A stretch of 64,000 nt of DNA from positions 39,785,983-39,849,982 of the forward strand of contig NC_085867.1 in assembly GCF_034702125.1 (NCBI RefSeq). Reading direction: 5' to 3'. Of the stretch, positions 1 to 10,345 are shown piece by piece. A program made the translations under genes and the position numbers. This DNA comes from Engraulis encrasicolus. Lineage: Eukaryota > Chordata > Actinopteri > Clupeiformes > Engraulidae. The notes below the pieces were generated by a model. It made no database searches and was not told the origin of the DNA. It saw only the letters and a list, made by a program, of their open reading frames with translations. Numbering within the stretch: position 1 is the stretch's first letter; each line of letters opens with the position of its first letter.

Positions 1-1130
1 CCTCCTACAGGCTTCTGCATCAATCTAACCTTGCATTATATTGCTGAAAAAGTGTACGACGGATACATTTTGACTTATATAATTCATAGGAAAGTACATT
101 ATCCACCAAACCTGTATATTTTTAAAATCCCTAAGGTGTCTACATGTGATGTAACATCAATTAAAACATATACCATCATCACAGACACTTGCATACGCCT
201 ACATCCATATACAGGCATGTATTGCGAAATGCACTGGGTGTCATTATAAAAGTGAGTAAAAATATAAGAAAGCTACCACTTCCAGAGGGCTATCATACCA
301 AATAATGTCCCTCAGGCATGGAGGATTACAAAAAACATTGATAGACTTTGCCACCCCAGGTGATACCAATATGTGAAAATTTGGCCTCTGGCTCATACCC
401 TATTTCACTATTAATGCTCCAATACTTTATGGCTCCTCAGAGTAATGATATTCAAGATGTGTGGGGGGTGGGTTTCTGGTGCTAAACCTAACCCCATGGT
501 TATCCTTTCTATGAAGTTGAGGCTGACTGAAAGTTTCAAGTAAAGAGTATGCACACTTAAAATCTTCTTTTTCCCTTAAAGGCAATGGTTGAAATGTAAT
601 CCTGCCATGAAATTAAAAAATCAAGGAAAAAAAGATTTGAGATGGGCGGACTCCTCTCTCCAAACCATCTTTTCTATGAATTTAGAACCATTAATGTTCA
701 TTATTCATTATAAGCATTTTTAGAATTTATAGTATTCATTAAGCTTAAAAATTATTACTGCACTCGCGCACTCGACATGAGTCTCATTATTTGTTTAGCA
801 AATACCACGATGTATGAAAAATAAATAATGACTCTCAGATCGTGAGTGCAGATTTTTTCCACTAGGTTTTTGTATTTTTTTTGCGTACCCAAAGTTATTA
901 ATTTTACTCTAAAAGTGGAGCATGCTTTCTGATACCCTTGAAGTGTGTGTCTGCCCGTAGTACACAAATATCTTCTGAGGCACTAAGCACACACCAAGAC
1001 ATAGGCCTACAGTTCAGCAAACACATGCACACAACATCACCTGCAACTAGCATTGGTCAGGGAACCAGGCCGCTATCTCTGATTTCTCTTGTTTTGATAT
1101 TGAATAATTGCTTGAAGGTCTGCTTTCTCT
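1..1130. other. AT-rich upstream stretch, no gene recognised
   Basis: No coding region, RNA gene or clear repeat was recognised. The short open frames here have no recognisable motifs. The receptor promoter and any non-coding first exon should lie here or further left, but I see no convincing TATA box or CpG island. Confidence 0.5.
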
Positions 1131-1207
1131 GAGTGCTTTTCTTGTTAAGTTTCAAAACGCCTCCCTGTCCATCTGTAACACACTCTACTTGCTTTCAAGG
1201 ATCTGCC

Positions 1208-1574
1208 ATGGAGCTGTTCGAGACCATCTCCCCAGTGTTACCCACCACGTACCCCCAGCCCTGGGCCTCAGAGAACTCCTCCAACTCCGACTCTGACGGT
1301 ACGGTACCTCAGCACACGCAGCACACCTCATCTCCAAACATGACCTACGTGGACTTCTACCTCCACGAGCCCTCGGTGGCGGCTGTCTTCATCACCTCGT
1401 ACCTGCTCATCTTCCTCACGTGCATGGTGGGCAACGGCACGGTGTGCTTCATCATAGTGAGGAGTAAGAACATGAGGACCGTCACCAACCTCTTCATCCT
1501 AAACCTGGCCATCAGCGATCTGCTGGTCGGTATCTTCTGCATGCCCACCACGCTCGTGGACAACATCATCACTG
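1208..1574 (+). CDS. npffr2: Neuropeptide FF receptor 2-like GPCR, coding exon 1
   Basis: First coding exon of a rhodopsin-class receptor for RFamide peptides (NPFF family), acting at the plasma membrane. The start is the ATG at 1208, in a strong context (GCCATGG); the frame is open back to 1133 but that part does not look like receptor. The exon encodes residues 1-122 plus one base of codon 123. It holds the extracellular N-terminus with N-glycosylation sequons at N23 and N44, TM1 (about 57-84, N76 in the GN motif) and TM2 (D104 in [10 protein letters not shown]). [10 protein letters not shown] before TM1 and NIITG after TM2 resemble mammalian NPFFR2 more than NPFFR1. The donor is ACTG/gttagt. 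CTTTCAAG/G at 1192-1200 could be the acceptor of a spliced 5' UTR. Joining all seven exons gives 465 residues, a normal length for the family. NPFFR2 rather than NPFFR1 is a judgement from remembered family sequences. Confidence 0.93.
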
Positions 1575-1681
1575 GTTAGTCGTTTTATACAGTATTACAT
1601 TTCTTCTTCTTCACTTGTAGACAACATAATCACTGGTTAGTTAGTTTAGTAAAATATTATTTTTCTTTCTCTTCACTTGTA
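1559..1681 (+). repeat. 61-bp tandem duplication across the exon 1 donor
   Basis: The segment from GACAACATCATCACTG through the donor and the next 45 intronic bases (1559-1619) is repeated with few changes at 1620-1681. The second copy carries its own gttagt donor and is preceded by ttcttcacttgtag, a usable acceptor. Confidence 0.85.
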
Positions 1682-1696
1682 GACTCGTTGTCGTCT

Positions 1697-1745
1697 TCTT
1701 CTTCTTCTTCTTCTTCTTCTTCTTCTTCTTCTTCTTCTTCTTCTT

Positions 1746-1776
<31 letters not shown>

Positions 1777-1777
1777 A
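1697..1777 (+). repeat. (TTC)n microsatellite in intron 1
   Basis: About 80 bases of uninterrupted TTC units just downstream of the duplicated donor. Confidence 0.95.
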
Positions 1778-1879
1778 ACAGCAACAACTACTACTACTAT
1801 TACTACTAATACTACAACAAAAACAGTACTGCTAAAAATAATTCATATTGTGATCATTTCATGTATTATTTATTACTAT

Positions 1880-2255
1880 CACTTGTCAATGTGAACATTC
1901 CTTACCAACACTTGGCAGTCGCCTCACCTGTTTGTGTTCCTCCAATAGAACCTGAGAAGTTCAGGCTGCAAGTCCAGTTCCTTATCTGCTAGCTGTGGAA
2001 ATTGTTATTTAATTGGTTTGTTTAATTCCTTTATTTATGTGCTCACGGCTGGCCTGGCTATCCGCTCTTCAATTTTCTTGGCCCTAACATTCTACTACCC
2101 TGCCTCTTTATCTGTGCATGCTGTAAAGCAATTTAGGTTGACCGCTGCTGTTTTTCAACATTTTATGCAATTAGAGGTGATTTGACTTCAAAATACACAG
2201 AAGTGCTGAAACATGTTAATTTTCTCTGCAGCTTACATTGAGGGGTCCAATTAAC
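1880..2255 (+). repeat. Intron 1 duplicated block, copy 1
   Basis: About 375 bp from the cctgtttgtgttcctcca region to ctctgcag. It is repeated in direct orientation at 2905-3283 with moderate divergence (shared gtggaaattgttatttaatt and gctgtaaagcaatttaggt). The copies flank the MITE at 2435-2832. Confidence 0.8.
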
Positions 2256-2434
2256 AGAGCAACTGATACAATCGATTAGAACAACTTTCCGAAGTTTGAC
2301 ATTACTGAGACAGATTTCATGTCGAGGTTACTTCATAATTGATCATTAATATTAATATCAGTATTAGCGCTTCTGTGATATACATTTACCTGATCTCCTG
2401 CCCAGAGGGGATTTGGCCAGGTATTGCAATGACT

Positions 2435-2832
2435 AAGTGCATTTATTTGCAGTTCAGTATTACGAATATGGGGCATATCCCGGTTATGATCATATTTGGG
2501 ATAAGGTGTTTATATGAGCACAGAGTGTTATTTCCCAGTCTACATTCTTGGTCGATATAAAATTCTCTTCAAATGTGTGTAGCCTGGATACCAGCGACAG
2601 CGCTCTATGGGAAGCCCCTGTATTCGGGATAAGGTGTTTACATGCGTCAGTAGTATCCCAACTTCTGTCAGAATACTCCACCTAGCATATCCCGATTTCT
2701 CAGTATCCCGAATAAGGGTTTATTCAGGATACTGAAGTCGGGAAAAGGTGTTGATATGCTCAAACGCAAATTCGGGATCCTTAATATCTCGATCATATTC
2801 GGTATACTGAACTGCATGTAAACGCACTCACT
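2435..2832. mobile_element. MITE with TIR near GTGCRTTTAYWTGCAGTTC
   Basis: About 400 bp with inverted ends: the left end reads agtgcatttatttgcagttc and the right end is its complement with a few changes. The interior holds several short inverted copies of a cgggata core. No coding capacity. The superfamily is not assigned and the target duplication is unclear. Confidence 0.65.
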
Positions 2833-2904
2833 GTCTCTTTTTTGGTCAATGCAGACATTCTTTACTAAAACTTGTCAATGTAGACATTCTTTACTAAAAC
2901 TTGT

Positions 2905-3283
2905 CAATGTAGACATTCTTTACTAACACCTGTCAATGCAGACATTCTTCACCAACATTTTTGTGTCACCTGGCTGTTTATGTTCCTCCATTCAGACTGT
3001 CCGGTCCTTATCTTCTAACCCCATGACTGTGGAAATTGTTATTTAATTGGTTTGTTTAATTTCTTTATTTACGTGCACACTGCTGTCTGGACTGTCTATC
3101 TGCTCTTCAGTTTTCTGGGCCCTACGCTGAACCCTGCCTCTTTATCTTTGAATGCTGTAAAGCAATTTAGGTAGACCTCTGTTGTTTTTCAACATGTTAT
3201 GCAAATGAAAGTTATTTGATTTGACTTGCCACAGAGGAGCTGGAACATATTCATTTTCTCTGCTAATTACATCCAAGGGTTCA
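2905..3283 (+). repeat. Intron 1 duplicated block, copy 2
   Basis: Direct repeat of 1880-2255. It is preceded by about three short tandem copies of a unit near cttgtcaatgtagacattc at 2840-2950. Confidence 0.8.
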
Positions 3284-4554
3284 AGTAAAAAGTCCAAAGG
3301 TTTATTTTTGAAATGGAAAAAAAAACTTACTTTAAGACCCATTTTCAACAGCATGTTCACATCAAGTATGCCATCAGAGGAGAATAATTTAATGCTGTTT
3401 GTTGTTCCAGCTGCATTGTGTTTCTCAGTCGAGAGACATCCGAATGCAAAGGTTGTAATCCAATTAACCTGAGGCAGCTTGTTTGAAGCTGTCGCTGTTC
3501 GTTGACAAATCAAGCATACACTTCACTACAATAGCGTGTTGTGCTGTCTGACATTTAAAGATTCTGTGTAGTGTAAAGGCTATTCAAGTTCTTGTCCTCC
3601 ACATAACCCAACAAAACTGGACGTCTTGATATGGTTACTGCTTATTAGTGTTAGTGCATCCCTTGCGTGATCTAATGTCCACTGTCCGCTAACGTACACG
3701 CACATCCAAGTGAGAGTCCCATGACTAAACCTGCCAGTCTTGGTCATGAGCTTCAGGGTAGCTGAACAGATCTAAATACCACTGAATGTTTTGTGTACAG
3801 TAACTAGCCAACTTCCCTGTGCATCCCTAACTCTGTGTGACAAGATGGAAATGAGAGTATACAATTCTAATATAAATATCACTTGCAAATGTGCAAACAC
3901 AAACTTGCAAACACAAACTCTCTTTTTTGTGAGAAGATACCCCAACCTCCTGCATGCATAAACAGACACTATGATGATGCGGACATGACTGACACTAAGC
4001 CCATACGACTTTATTGCTGACGACCAACGTTGACGGAACCATGTGAGCGAGAACTTGTTGTCACGATGTGGGTGTTATTAAATACAGCGCATTTGCAGTC
4101 GGCCACAAATATGAACGAGACGATGAGCTCGCACCAGTTTGCTCTACTAACACACCACATGTGAGGAGTGGGGGGACAGGCAGTGAGGAGGAGCTGAAGT
4201 GGGGACCTGCGCAAACTTGTGTAGAGGTGTGAGACAAGACCCATATACACACGTGAGTGAGTTGTTGACCAACCAGTTCATGGGCGCGTGACCTCGGAGG
4301 CAGTCCGCCGACGAGCGTTGAAGGGAATAAGCAACTGCAGAGGTTGCAAGATCTGACTGCAGCCGCATTCATCCCGCGATAGTTTTACACCATGTGACAT
4401 GTCACCTCGTCAACGCAACGTCGACGAAATTTCGAAGTTTGACAGGAAATCTAACCGTCATGCAGCATTTTCCATCCAGGGTGCATTGCTGTCTAAATGC
4501 GCATACATGCGTTGACACATCTCGAATGCACCTATTGTATGATGATGTACAGAT

Positions 4555-4700
4555 CAAGTGAAGTGAAGTGAAAGCCCAACTGGGAAACTCCAACTCCCGT
4601 TGTCATTGTGACACAGCACTCCACAGCACACGTGTTCACTGCACACTGCACACAACGAAATTGCATTTATGCCTCACCCGTGCAAATGGGACAGCCATTA
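4555..4700 (-). mobile_element. Partial tRNA-type SINE, reverse strand, beside exon 2
   Basis: Matches the 3' two thirds of the SINE at 29,045-29,345 in reverse complement: (AAGTG)n tail, then the segments with caactgggaaactccaa and acgaaattgcatttatgcc. The tRNA-like head is missing. It sits in intron 1, immediately upstream of exon 2. Confidence 0.85.
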
Positions 4701-4726
4701 AACTGTAGTGTCACTTCTCGTCCTAG

Positions 4727-4826
4727 GCTGGCCTTTCGGGAGTCTGGTGTGTAAGATGAGTGGGATGGTTCAAGGCATATCCGTGTCTGCGTCCGTCTTC
4801 ACTCTTGTGGCCATAGCCGTGGATAG
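4727..4826 (+). CDS. npffr2: NPFF receptor 2-like, coding exon 2
   Basis: 100-nt exon between tcctag/GCTGG and GATAG/gtaagt, phase 1 in and phase 2 out, which fits exons 1 and 3. It encodes residues 123-155 and part of 156: the WPFG motif of the first extracellular loop, the conserved TM3 cysteine C131 (disulfide to extracellular loop 2), and TM3 running into the DRF version of the DRY switch (D155, R156). A reverse-strand partial SINE ends about 26 nt before the acceptor. Confidence 0.93.
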
Positions 4827-5233
4827 GTAAGTGCACTACGCTTTTAAGATAAACATAACACTTTGTATAAATCACCCAGTGTACGTATAAGCCATATAGA
4901 GAATTAATTAAAAATGAATCCCTTGGCCGGTCTGACTACTATTTGTACTCGCACAAGCTTTCAGTTGACAGACTGATCAGAGCTCACCTACTGTATCTGT
5001 AAACATATCACTTTGTATAAATCACCCAGTGTCCTTCAGTTGACAGGCTTTGATCAGAGCACACGTATCTGTAGTGCAAATCTGTGGAATCTGTAAGTGT
5101 GTCTCCAAGGATCTAAGTGTCCAGGCATTTTACTAATTAAAAGATCCTGCCAATCGGTTGATTTGTTAGCTCATTAGTATCTGCAAGTTCAGGAAACAAT
5201 TAAATGAAAGATTGCAACAGGGTTTTTACTTTT

Positions 5234-5600
5234 GTAAANGGACACTGTGTGAGATTTTTTGTTGTTTATTTCCAGAATTCATGCTACCCACTCACTAATG
5301 TTACCTTTTTCATGAATACTTACCACCACCATAAAATTATAAGTATTCATTATGACTGAAAAAAATGCACTTTTCTTACATGAAAAGGGGGATCTTCTCC
5401 ATGGTCCGCCATTTTGAATTTCCAGAAATAGCCATTTTTAGCTGCAAAAATGACTCTACTTGGACCATACTAGAAAATATGATTTTATTACTCTGTAAAC
5501 TCTCATGTAAAGATCAGATTTGGCAGTAGGCAGCACAGTTTCAATGAGCAGCATAGTTGCAGTACCTTTTTTGACCATTTCCTGCACAGTGTCCCTTTAA
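5234..5600. mobile_element. Complete MITE of the TTAAAGGGACACTGTG family (M1 reference)
   Basis: About 367 bp with inverted ends: ggacactgtgtgag on the left and cacagtgtccctttaa on the right. It contains one ambiguous base (n at 5239). It matters because it is the uninterrupted copy against which the split copy at 15,031 and 63,718 can be read. Confidence 0.85.
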
Positions 5601-5656
5601 GACTTCTTGAGATTAACACATCTTTCAATGCTCCTTAAAATGTGTTCCTGTCTTTG

Positions 5657-5772
5657 GGCACGTTCGTGATGAAGCAGGGTTAGAAAATTCTAACCACAAT
5701 GCATCAAACTGGCAAAGTGTGCATGCGCGCTGCCTAGTAAAAGCAGCACTGCGTCATCACAATCATGCCCTT
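5657..5772. mobile_element. Short MITE, TIR near GGGCACGTTCGTGATGA
   Basis: Left gggcacgttcgtgatga and right tcatcacaatcatgccc are imperfect inverted repeats about 115 bp apart. Related ends occur at 48,618 and 53,630. Non-coding. Confidence 0.55.
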
Positions 5773-5784
5773 TGCCTGCCTTTG

Positions 5785-6076
5785 GGTGCATCCCAATATG
5801 TGACCTTGCCTCCTCCACTTGCGCTTGTCTCCTCGCCCCGCCTCCTGGCCCCTCCTACGTGGAGAAAACGATAAAGTTTCCCAGCTGTCAGCCTAGCCAC
5901 AACAACTTTTGAGGGACTGTTTTTCATTCACCATAACAATTGCACACGAGAAAAAGACTCTACAATTGAGCTTTTGCAAGATATTGAAATATAATGCTGT
6001 TGTCAGTGATGTTATCATGACGAGAAGCGAGTGGAGGAGGCAAGTGGAGGAGGCAAGGTCCCATATTAAGATGCAC
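5785..6076. mobile_element. MITE, TIR near GTGCATCCCAATATGTGACC (M3), copy 1
   Basis: About 290 bp with inverted ends, closely related to 53,643-53,942 over its whole length (shared agcctagccacaacaa and attgagcttttgc). Its right end stops 13 nt before receptor exon 3. Confidence 0.85.
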
Positions 6077-6089
6077 TCTTTGTCTGCAG

Positions 6090-6210
6090 GTTTCGCTGCA
6101 TCGTCTACCCCTTCAGACAGAAGCTAACGATCTCAACATCCACCTTGATCATCATGATCATCTGGGTGCTCGCTATCGCCATCATGTGTCCGTCCGGCGT
6201 CATGCTCCAG
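6090..6210 (+). CDS. npffr2: NPFF receptor 2-like, coding exon 3
   Basis: 121-nt exon between tctgcag/GTTTCG and CTCCAG/gtatgg, phase 2 in and phase 0 out. It completes codon 156 and runs to Q196: F157 of DRF, the second intracellular loop ([10 protein letters not shown]) and TM4 (about 170-193) with W181 and P190. A MITE ends 13 nt before the exon, so the branch point probably lies in transposon-derived sequence. Confidence 0.93.
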
Positions 6211-6547
6211 GTATGGAATTTGCAGTTGGAATATGCAATTTGACCCTACTGTATGTGGCTGCTCAATGCTTTACCACACAGTTCTGGCATACTGTATGAT
6301 GGCCCACTCTTGCACCTTTTCATTACCAATCAGAGCTGCTAGTCTATATGTGTGTGTGGGTGTGCATGTATTGTGTCTGTGTGTGCGTGTGTGTGTGCAA
6401 TCTGCCTAATGGCTGCTATATGTTTAGTATATCGTGCAATGTTTAATATATTTTGGTTATTTATGCATTTATGTATGCTGCTTGACTACTTAATTTTCTT
6501 CGGGGCTAATGAAAGCTACTCTACTACTCTACTGTACCGTACTCCAG

Positions 6548-6834
6548 GTCACAAGGGAGCACAGAGTCTCCATCCTGCTTAGCGACGGCTACACCAATAA
6601 GACCCGCCCCTTTTATTGGTGCCGCGAGAACTGGCCCAATCAGGAGATGCGTAAGGTCTACACCACGGTGCTCTTCGCCAACATCTACCTGGCGCCGCTG
6701 ACGCTCATCGTCATCATGTATGCGCGTATTGGTGTTACGCTGTGTAAGACGCCCGTGCCAGCCTCCAGTGGCCACTCCACTGGGTCGGGATCTGGATCCG
6801 GCGGTAGCGTGTCCAGGAACGACAGCAACACACA
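6548..6834 (+). CDS. npffr2: NPFF receptor 2-like, coding exon 4
   Basis: 287-nt exon between actccag/GTCACA and CACACA/gtaaga, phase 0 in and phase 2 out. It encodes residues 197-291 and part of 292. Extracellular loop 2 carries C221 ([14 protein letters not shown]), the partner of C131 and a strongly NPFFR2-like segment, with a sequon at N213. TM5 follows (about 234-258, P246). The start of intracellular loop 3 is a Gly/Ser run (residues 271-285) that I do not remember in mammalian NPFFR2 and that may be a fish-specific expansion. Confidence 0.93.
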
Positions 6835-6914
6835 GTAAGAAAACTACCAGTGTTATGCAATATACAGAATTCTTAAAGTGTTGAAATTAACTCCCCTCAG
6901 ATAATATTTGTTAT

Positions 6915-7376
6915 TTTACACTAGAAAAGATAGAGTGCTGTTGAGGATGACACCCAAACTCTTGACCTGAGGGGAAGGAGAAACAAATTGTCATTTAAAA
7001 GGGAAAAACTGTCTGCTTTGGATGCGGTGGATTTTGTGACAACAAGAACATCTTCTGTTTTGTCGCTGTTAAGGTTAAGGAAGTTGAATTTACGGAATAT
7101 ATTGCTGAGGGGAAGAAGTAAGCAATGAAGCAAAGGGACCACAGGACTGAGCCTTGGGGCACACCTGAAGTGACATCAGAGGGTTGGAATCTGAAGGATT
7201 TGATTTGAATGAATGAGTGCGGACAGAGAGATAGGAATAGAACCATCAAGGGGGTTGTGGGAGAATCTGTGTGGGAGAATGATGTGAGAGATGGTGTCAA
7301 AAGCTGCACTGAGGTCAAGGAGGAGTGCAAATAAATCACTGGGAGCATTAACAGTGTTGTGGACTTCTATCATTTA
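6915..7376 (-). pseudogene. L2/Rex-like LINE reverse transcriptase fragment
   Basis: On the minus strand, in intron 4 of the receptor, pieces of a non-LTR reverse transcriptase appear in shifting frames: LLDLSAAFDTISH (the catalytic-Asp motif region), SGVPQGSVL, and NFLNLNSDKTE. The frame changes between them, the YADD box is not readable and both ends are missing, so this is a decayed piece. The motifs are typical of L2/Rex1/CR1-type elements common in fish; the exact clade is inferred. Confidence 0.8.
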
Positions 7377-7807
7377 TTTCAGTCAAGGAGGATGATCTCA
7401 GTGATCTATTAGGCTACAATTAATCGGTTTAAATGAAAAGTGCCCAAAAAGTGCCACATTCTTATCGTGTGTGTAGCAGGCAGACGAGTGAACAAGAGTG
7501 AGGTGTGCTGCTGATTTACCTTAACGTTTACTCTGCAACATTAGCCATGATTAAATACAGTATATTAAATGTAAGTAATTAAAAATAAGCAGCCTAAACA
7601 AACTGTTTATATGGGCAGTTTCCTCATTTAATTGGTTTATATGAACATTCTAAACCACCTAATATAATCAGTATGTATAGTATTTCAGGAGATTATTTGA
7701 CTATGTACATGTGAATATTTAATAACTTTTCTACATTTCATTATGTTAAATGTACACATAATTAAAGCTTTTGACACCCCATATCTTTTGCTCCTGTGTG
7801 GCAGCAG

Positions 7808-8132
7808 GCAGACGAGTGTGTCGAGGAAGAAGAAGCGCGTGGTGAAGATGCTGCTGGTGGTGGCTCTGCTCTTCGTGCTCTCCTGGCTGCCCCTGTGGAC
7901 GCTGATGATGCTGAGCGACTACGCCAGCCTGACGGAGCGGCAGCACCGCCTCATCAACATCTACGTGTACCCGCTGGCCCACTGGCTGGCCTTCTGCAAC
8001 TCCAGCGTCAACCCCATCGTCTACGGATTCTTCAACGAGAACTTCCGACGCGGGTTCAAGGCCGCGTTCAAGTTCCAGCTCTGCTCCGGAGCGGTGGTGG
8101 CAGCGGCGGTGGAGCGGAGGAACACCCACACA
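7808..8132 (+). CDS. npffr2: NPFF receptor 2-like, coding exon 5
   Basis: 325-nt exon between gcagcag/GCAGAC and CACACA/gtaatg, phase 2 in and phase 0 out. It encodes the end of codon 292 to T400: the basic end of loop 3 (SRKKKRVVK), TM6 (about 305-327) with the toggle W318 and P320 in FVLSWLPLW, extracellular loop 3, TM7 with NPIVY (360-364), helix 8 (NENFRRGF) and a possible palmitoylation site at C384. The frame runs on to a stop at 8151-8153 if the donor is not used, which would give a shorter C-tail. The phase match with the exon at 8462 favours splicing. Confidence 0.92.
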
Positions 8133-8461
8133 GTAATGAAAACATTATACTAGTGTTTTACCAGTTTTATGGTACCAGTTACTCCTCAAGTAAAGGATAT
8201 GTGTTTGCATACCTGTATGTAAACTTTGTTCCAGAGAGTATTTGATTGCACAAAAAACAGAGAAATGTTTACACTGGCCAAAGGGTAAAATTATCAATCG
8301 TTTAATTCTACTTCACATTGGGCAATATTGTGTGAACATTAATTAACATAATGAAATGAAATGAAATGAAATGAATGCAAGAGCTGTAGAGTTGAGCTGT
8401 AAGTTTACTCTGATAAATTCCCGGCCTATTTTTTTTTACTGTCTACTTGAACCGTGTCCAG

Positions 8462-8641
8462 GGCAACGCCGTGCTCCCTGCTGCAGGCACCTCGCCACAG
8501 GTGGCTAAGACAGGGGCGCTGGTGTCGGGGTCCGTGTTGAGGAGGATCAGTGGAACTGGGAAGAGCCAGGGCCATAACAACAGCCACTCCTCTGGACGCA
8601 GTCAGGAGCAGCAGGATCTCATCATGGAGGACCTGGAGAAG
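8462..8641 (+). CDS. npffr2: NPFF receptor 2-like, coding exon 6 (C-tail)
   Basis: 180-nt exon (60 codons, phase 0 at both ends) between gtgtccag/GGCAAC and GAGAAG/gtacat, open throughout. It encodes residues 401-460 of the cytoplasmic tail, rich in Ser, Gly and Gln. Its end, QDLIMEDLEK, resembles the ELVMEELKE near the C-terminus of mammalian NPFFR2, which supports both the assignment and the splice model. Confidence 0.82.
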
Positions 8642-8698
8642 GTACATGGAGGGTCATATTTGAGTGATGCTTTAATATAAGGCAGCCGTCTCCTAATG

Positions 8699-9061
8699 CC
8701 GCGATCACACCGCCGGCGTTGAAAGAGCTAAAACGCTGCTGACTCCTGCCTGGAAAGCACTGGTCAGGGGCGTTGAACGCGGCAAACTATTCAGCCTGAA
8801 CCGTTCGGCAAGGAATCTCAACCAACCGAAGCTCGTGAAAAATGTGAACATTCCATTGACTGCCGCCTGCTGCCGCTGAGCTTATTACATATTTTTAGAT
8901 GAAGTTCAACTTTTGACGCCCTCGGCTTTTGACGCTTTTGACGCCCTCGCCTCTAGAAACGCGTTTGCTGCTTTTCACGCTTCTGCCGCCTCCTCTCCCA
9001 TACAAAGTCAATTACCTCCACATCTTTCCACGCGTTCAACGCCGGCGGTGTGTTCGCACGG
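8699..9061. mobile_element. MITE with TIR containing CACACCGCCGGCGTTGAA
   Basis: Inverted ends: ccgcgatcacaccgccggcg on the left and its near complement ending gttcgcacgg on the right. They are flanked by taatg at 8694-8698 and 9062-9066, a possible target duplication. It lies in intron 6 of the receptor. Non-coding and CpG-rich. Confidence 0.75.
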
Positions 9062-9245
9062 TAATGGTCAAGGAGGTGGGCTTTAGATCAGGCTGTAGAG
9101 TGTTGCCGGCTCCAATCCCTACCTCACTCCATGGCTGCCCTTGAGAATAACAGCTAACCCCACCCTGCTCCAGGGACTGTAACCAATACCCTGTACTTAA
9201 AACAACCTTTGGATGAAAGTGTCAACTAAGTGTAATGTAATATAT
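9062..9245 (+). mobile_element. tRNA-derived SINE with L2-type tail
   Basis: A degenerate tRNA-like head (B-box-like ggctccaatccct) is followed by actccatggctgcccttga and by ccagggactgtaaccaata. The tail, ttggatgaaagtgtcaacta then (gtaat)n, is typical of fish SINEs that use an L2-like LINE. Confidence 0.75.
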
Positions 9246-10109
9246 TTGGACGAAGAAAAGTGATAGAAATCAAAATTTAAAAACAGTAAAGGTGTGTGGA
9301 GGACATGCTGTGTACTACTCTGTTTCCCGTTACCATGGACAAATAGGGGAGAAAAAAACATGGAAGGACAATACATTGTGTTCCTGTAATTGACTGAATA
9401 ATATTTCCAATGTTTTTATTGCATAATGTCTTTGTGTCTACTGTTGTTAGACACATAATTGCATGGTGTGTCACACTCTGTTGTCAGTTATATGAATTGC
9501 AAGCAAAAAAATATCAGATAACCATAAGCCACTGTACACGTATACTAAAAGTTTGAGTGTATCTATCTAGGCTAAGTGGATTTATTGAAAATCCCTGTCG
9601 GTAAAGGACATGGCGTAATGAGCACTGTAGGCCTATGCCATAGTATCTTTAAAAAAGACCAATTAGTGACATGTACGGAACGAAACATGGAGATCCAGAT
9701 GTGCTTCTTAATTGACAGTGGTGACAGGAATGTCTAATCACCCCTATAATTACCTCACTTGAAACACACACACAGTACAGTATACCCTATAAAGTAACCG
9801 TCCTCTAACGCAGGCCAAGAACCTGAGCCTCATTTGGCTGTCTGAAGAGCTCTTGCAACATGTAGGAGGACCAGAGAGCAGATACACACATGATATCCTC
9901 ACTAATAAACATTTATCATTATGGGCTTAATGAGGCCAGGGATGACATGATAAAAAAGAAATGATGGTGAAATGACCAATAAATGCAGCATGGATGTTAT
10001 AAGGTCACAAACCATCTACACTATATACTGCTTTTCTTTACACTTTTATTACTTAAATAGAAGGGAGCTTTTGGACTGAAATACTTCATACACGCAAACA
10101 GGGCATTAG
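9246..10109. other. Intron 6 sequence, nothing recognised
   Basis: AT-rich unique-looking sequence. No coding region, inverted repeat or SINE was seen. Confidence 0.5.
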
Positions 10110-10271
10110 CAAGATGGTTGTTACAAAGTCCTGGTTCCGGTTGGTGATCCGGATCACCACCAGAATTTAATCACTTGTTCCTTGGGTCATTATCAACAAA
10201 CCCACAAAGTTTCGTCCAAATCTGTTGATTCGTTTTTGAGTTATGCTGCTGACAAACAAACAAACAAACAA

Positions 10272-10302
<31 letters not shown>

Positions 10303-10345
10303 AACCAACGCGACCGAAAACATTACCTCCTTGGCGGAGGTAATC
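10110..10345 (+). mobile_element. LINE/SINE 3' tail with (ACAA)n/(ACAG)n and ggcggaggtaat end
   Basis: The order caccaccagaatttaatcac, aaagtttcgtccaaatc, gctgctgacaaacaaac, then cctccttggcggaggtaat is a familiar interspersed 3' end in fish and invertebrate genomes (RTE-like, from memory). It is non-coding and sits in intron 6. Confidence 0.55.

Noticed and set aside
7743..8153. Single-exon reading of receptor exon 5 with stop at 8151-8153
   Set aside because: The donor at 8132 and the phase-matched exons at 8462 and 10,626 with an NPFFR2-like C-terminus fit better, although a short isoform remains possible.
10255..10310. Short spaced ACAA/ACAG units resembling a CRISPR-like array
   Set aside because: A simple tetranucleotide tail of a retroelement in a vertebrate genome.
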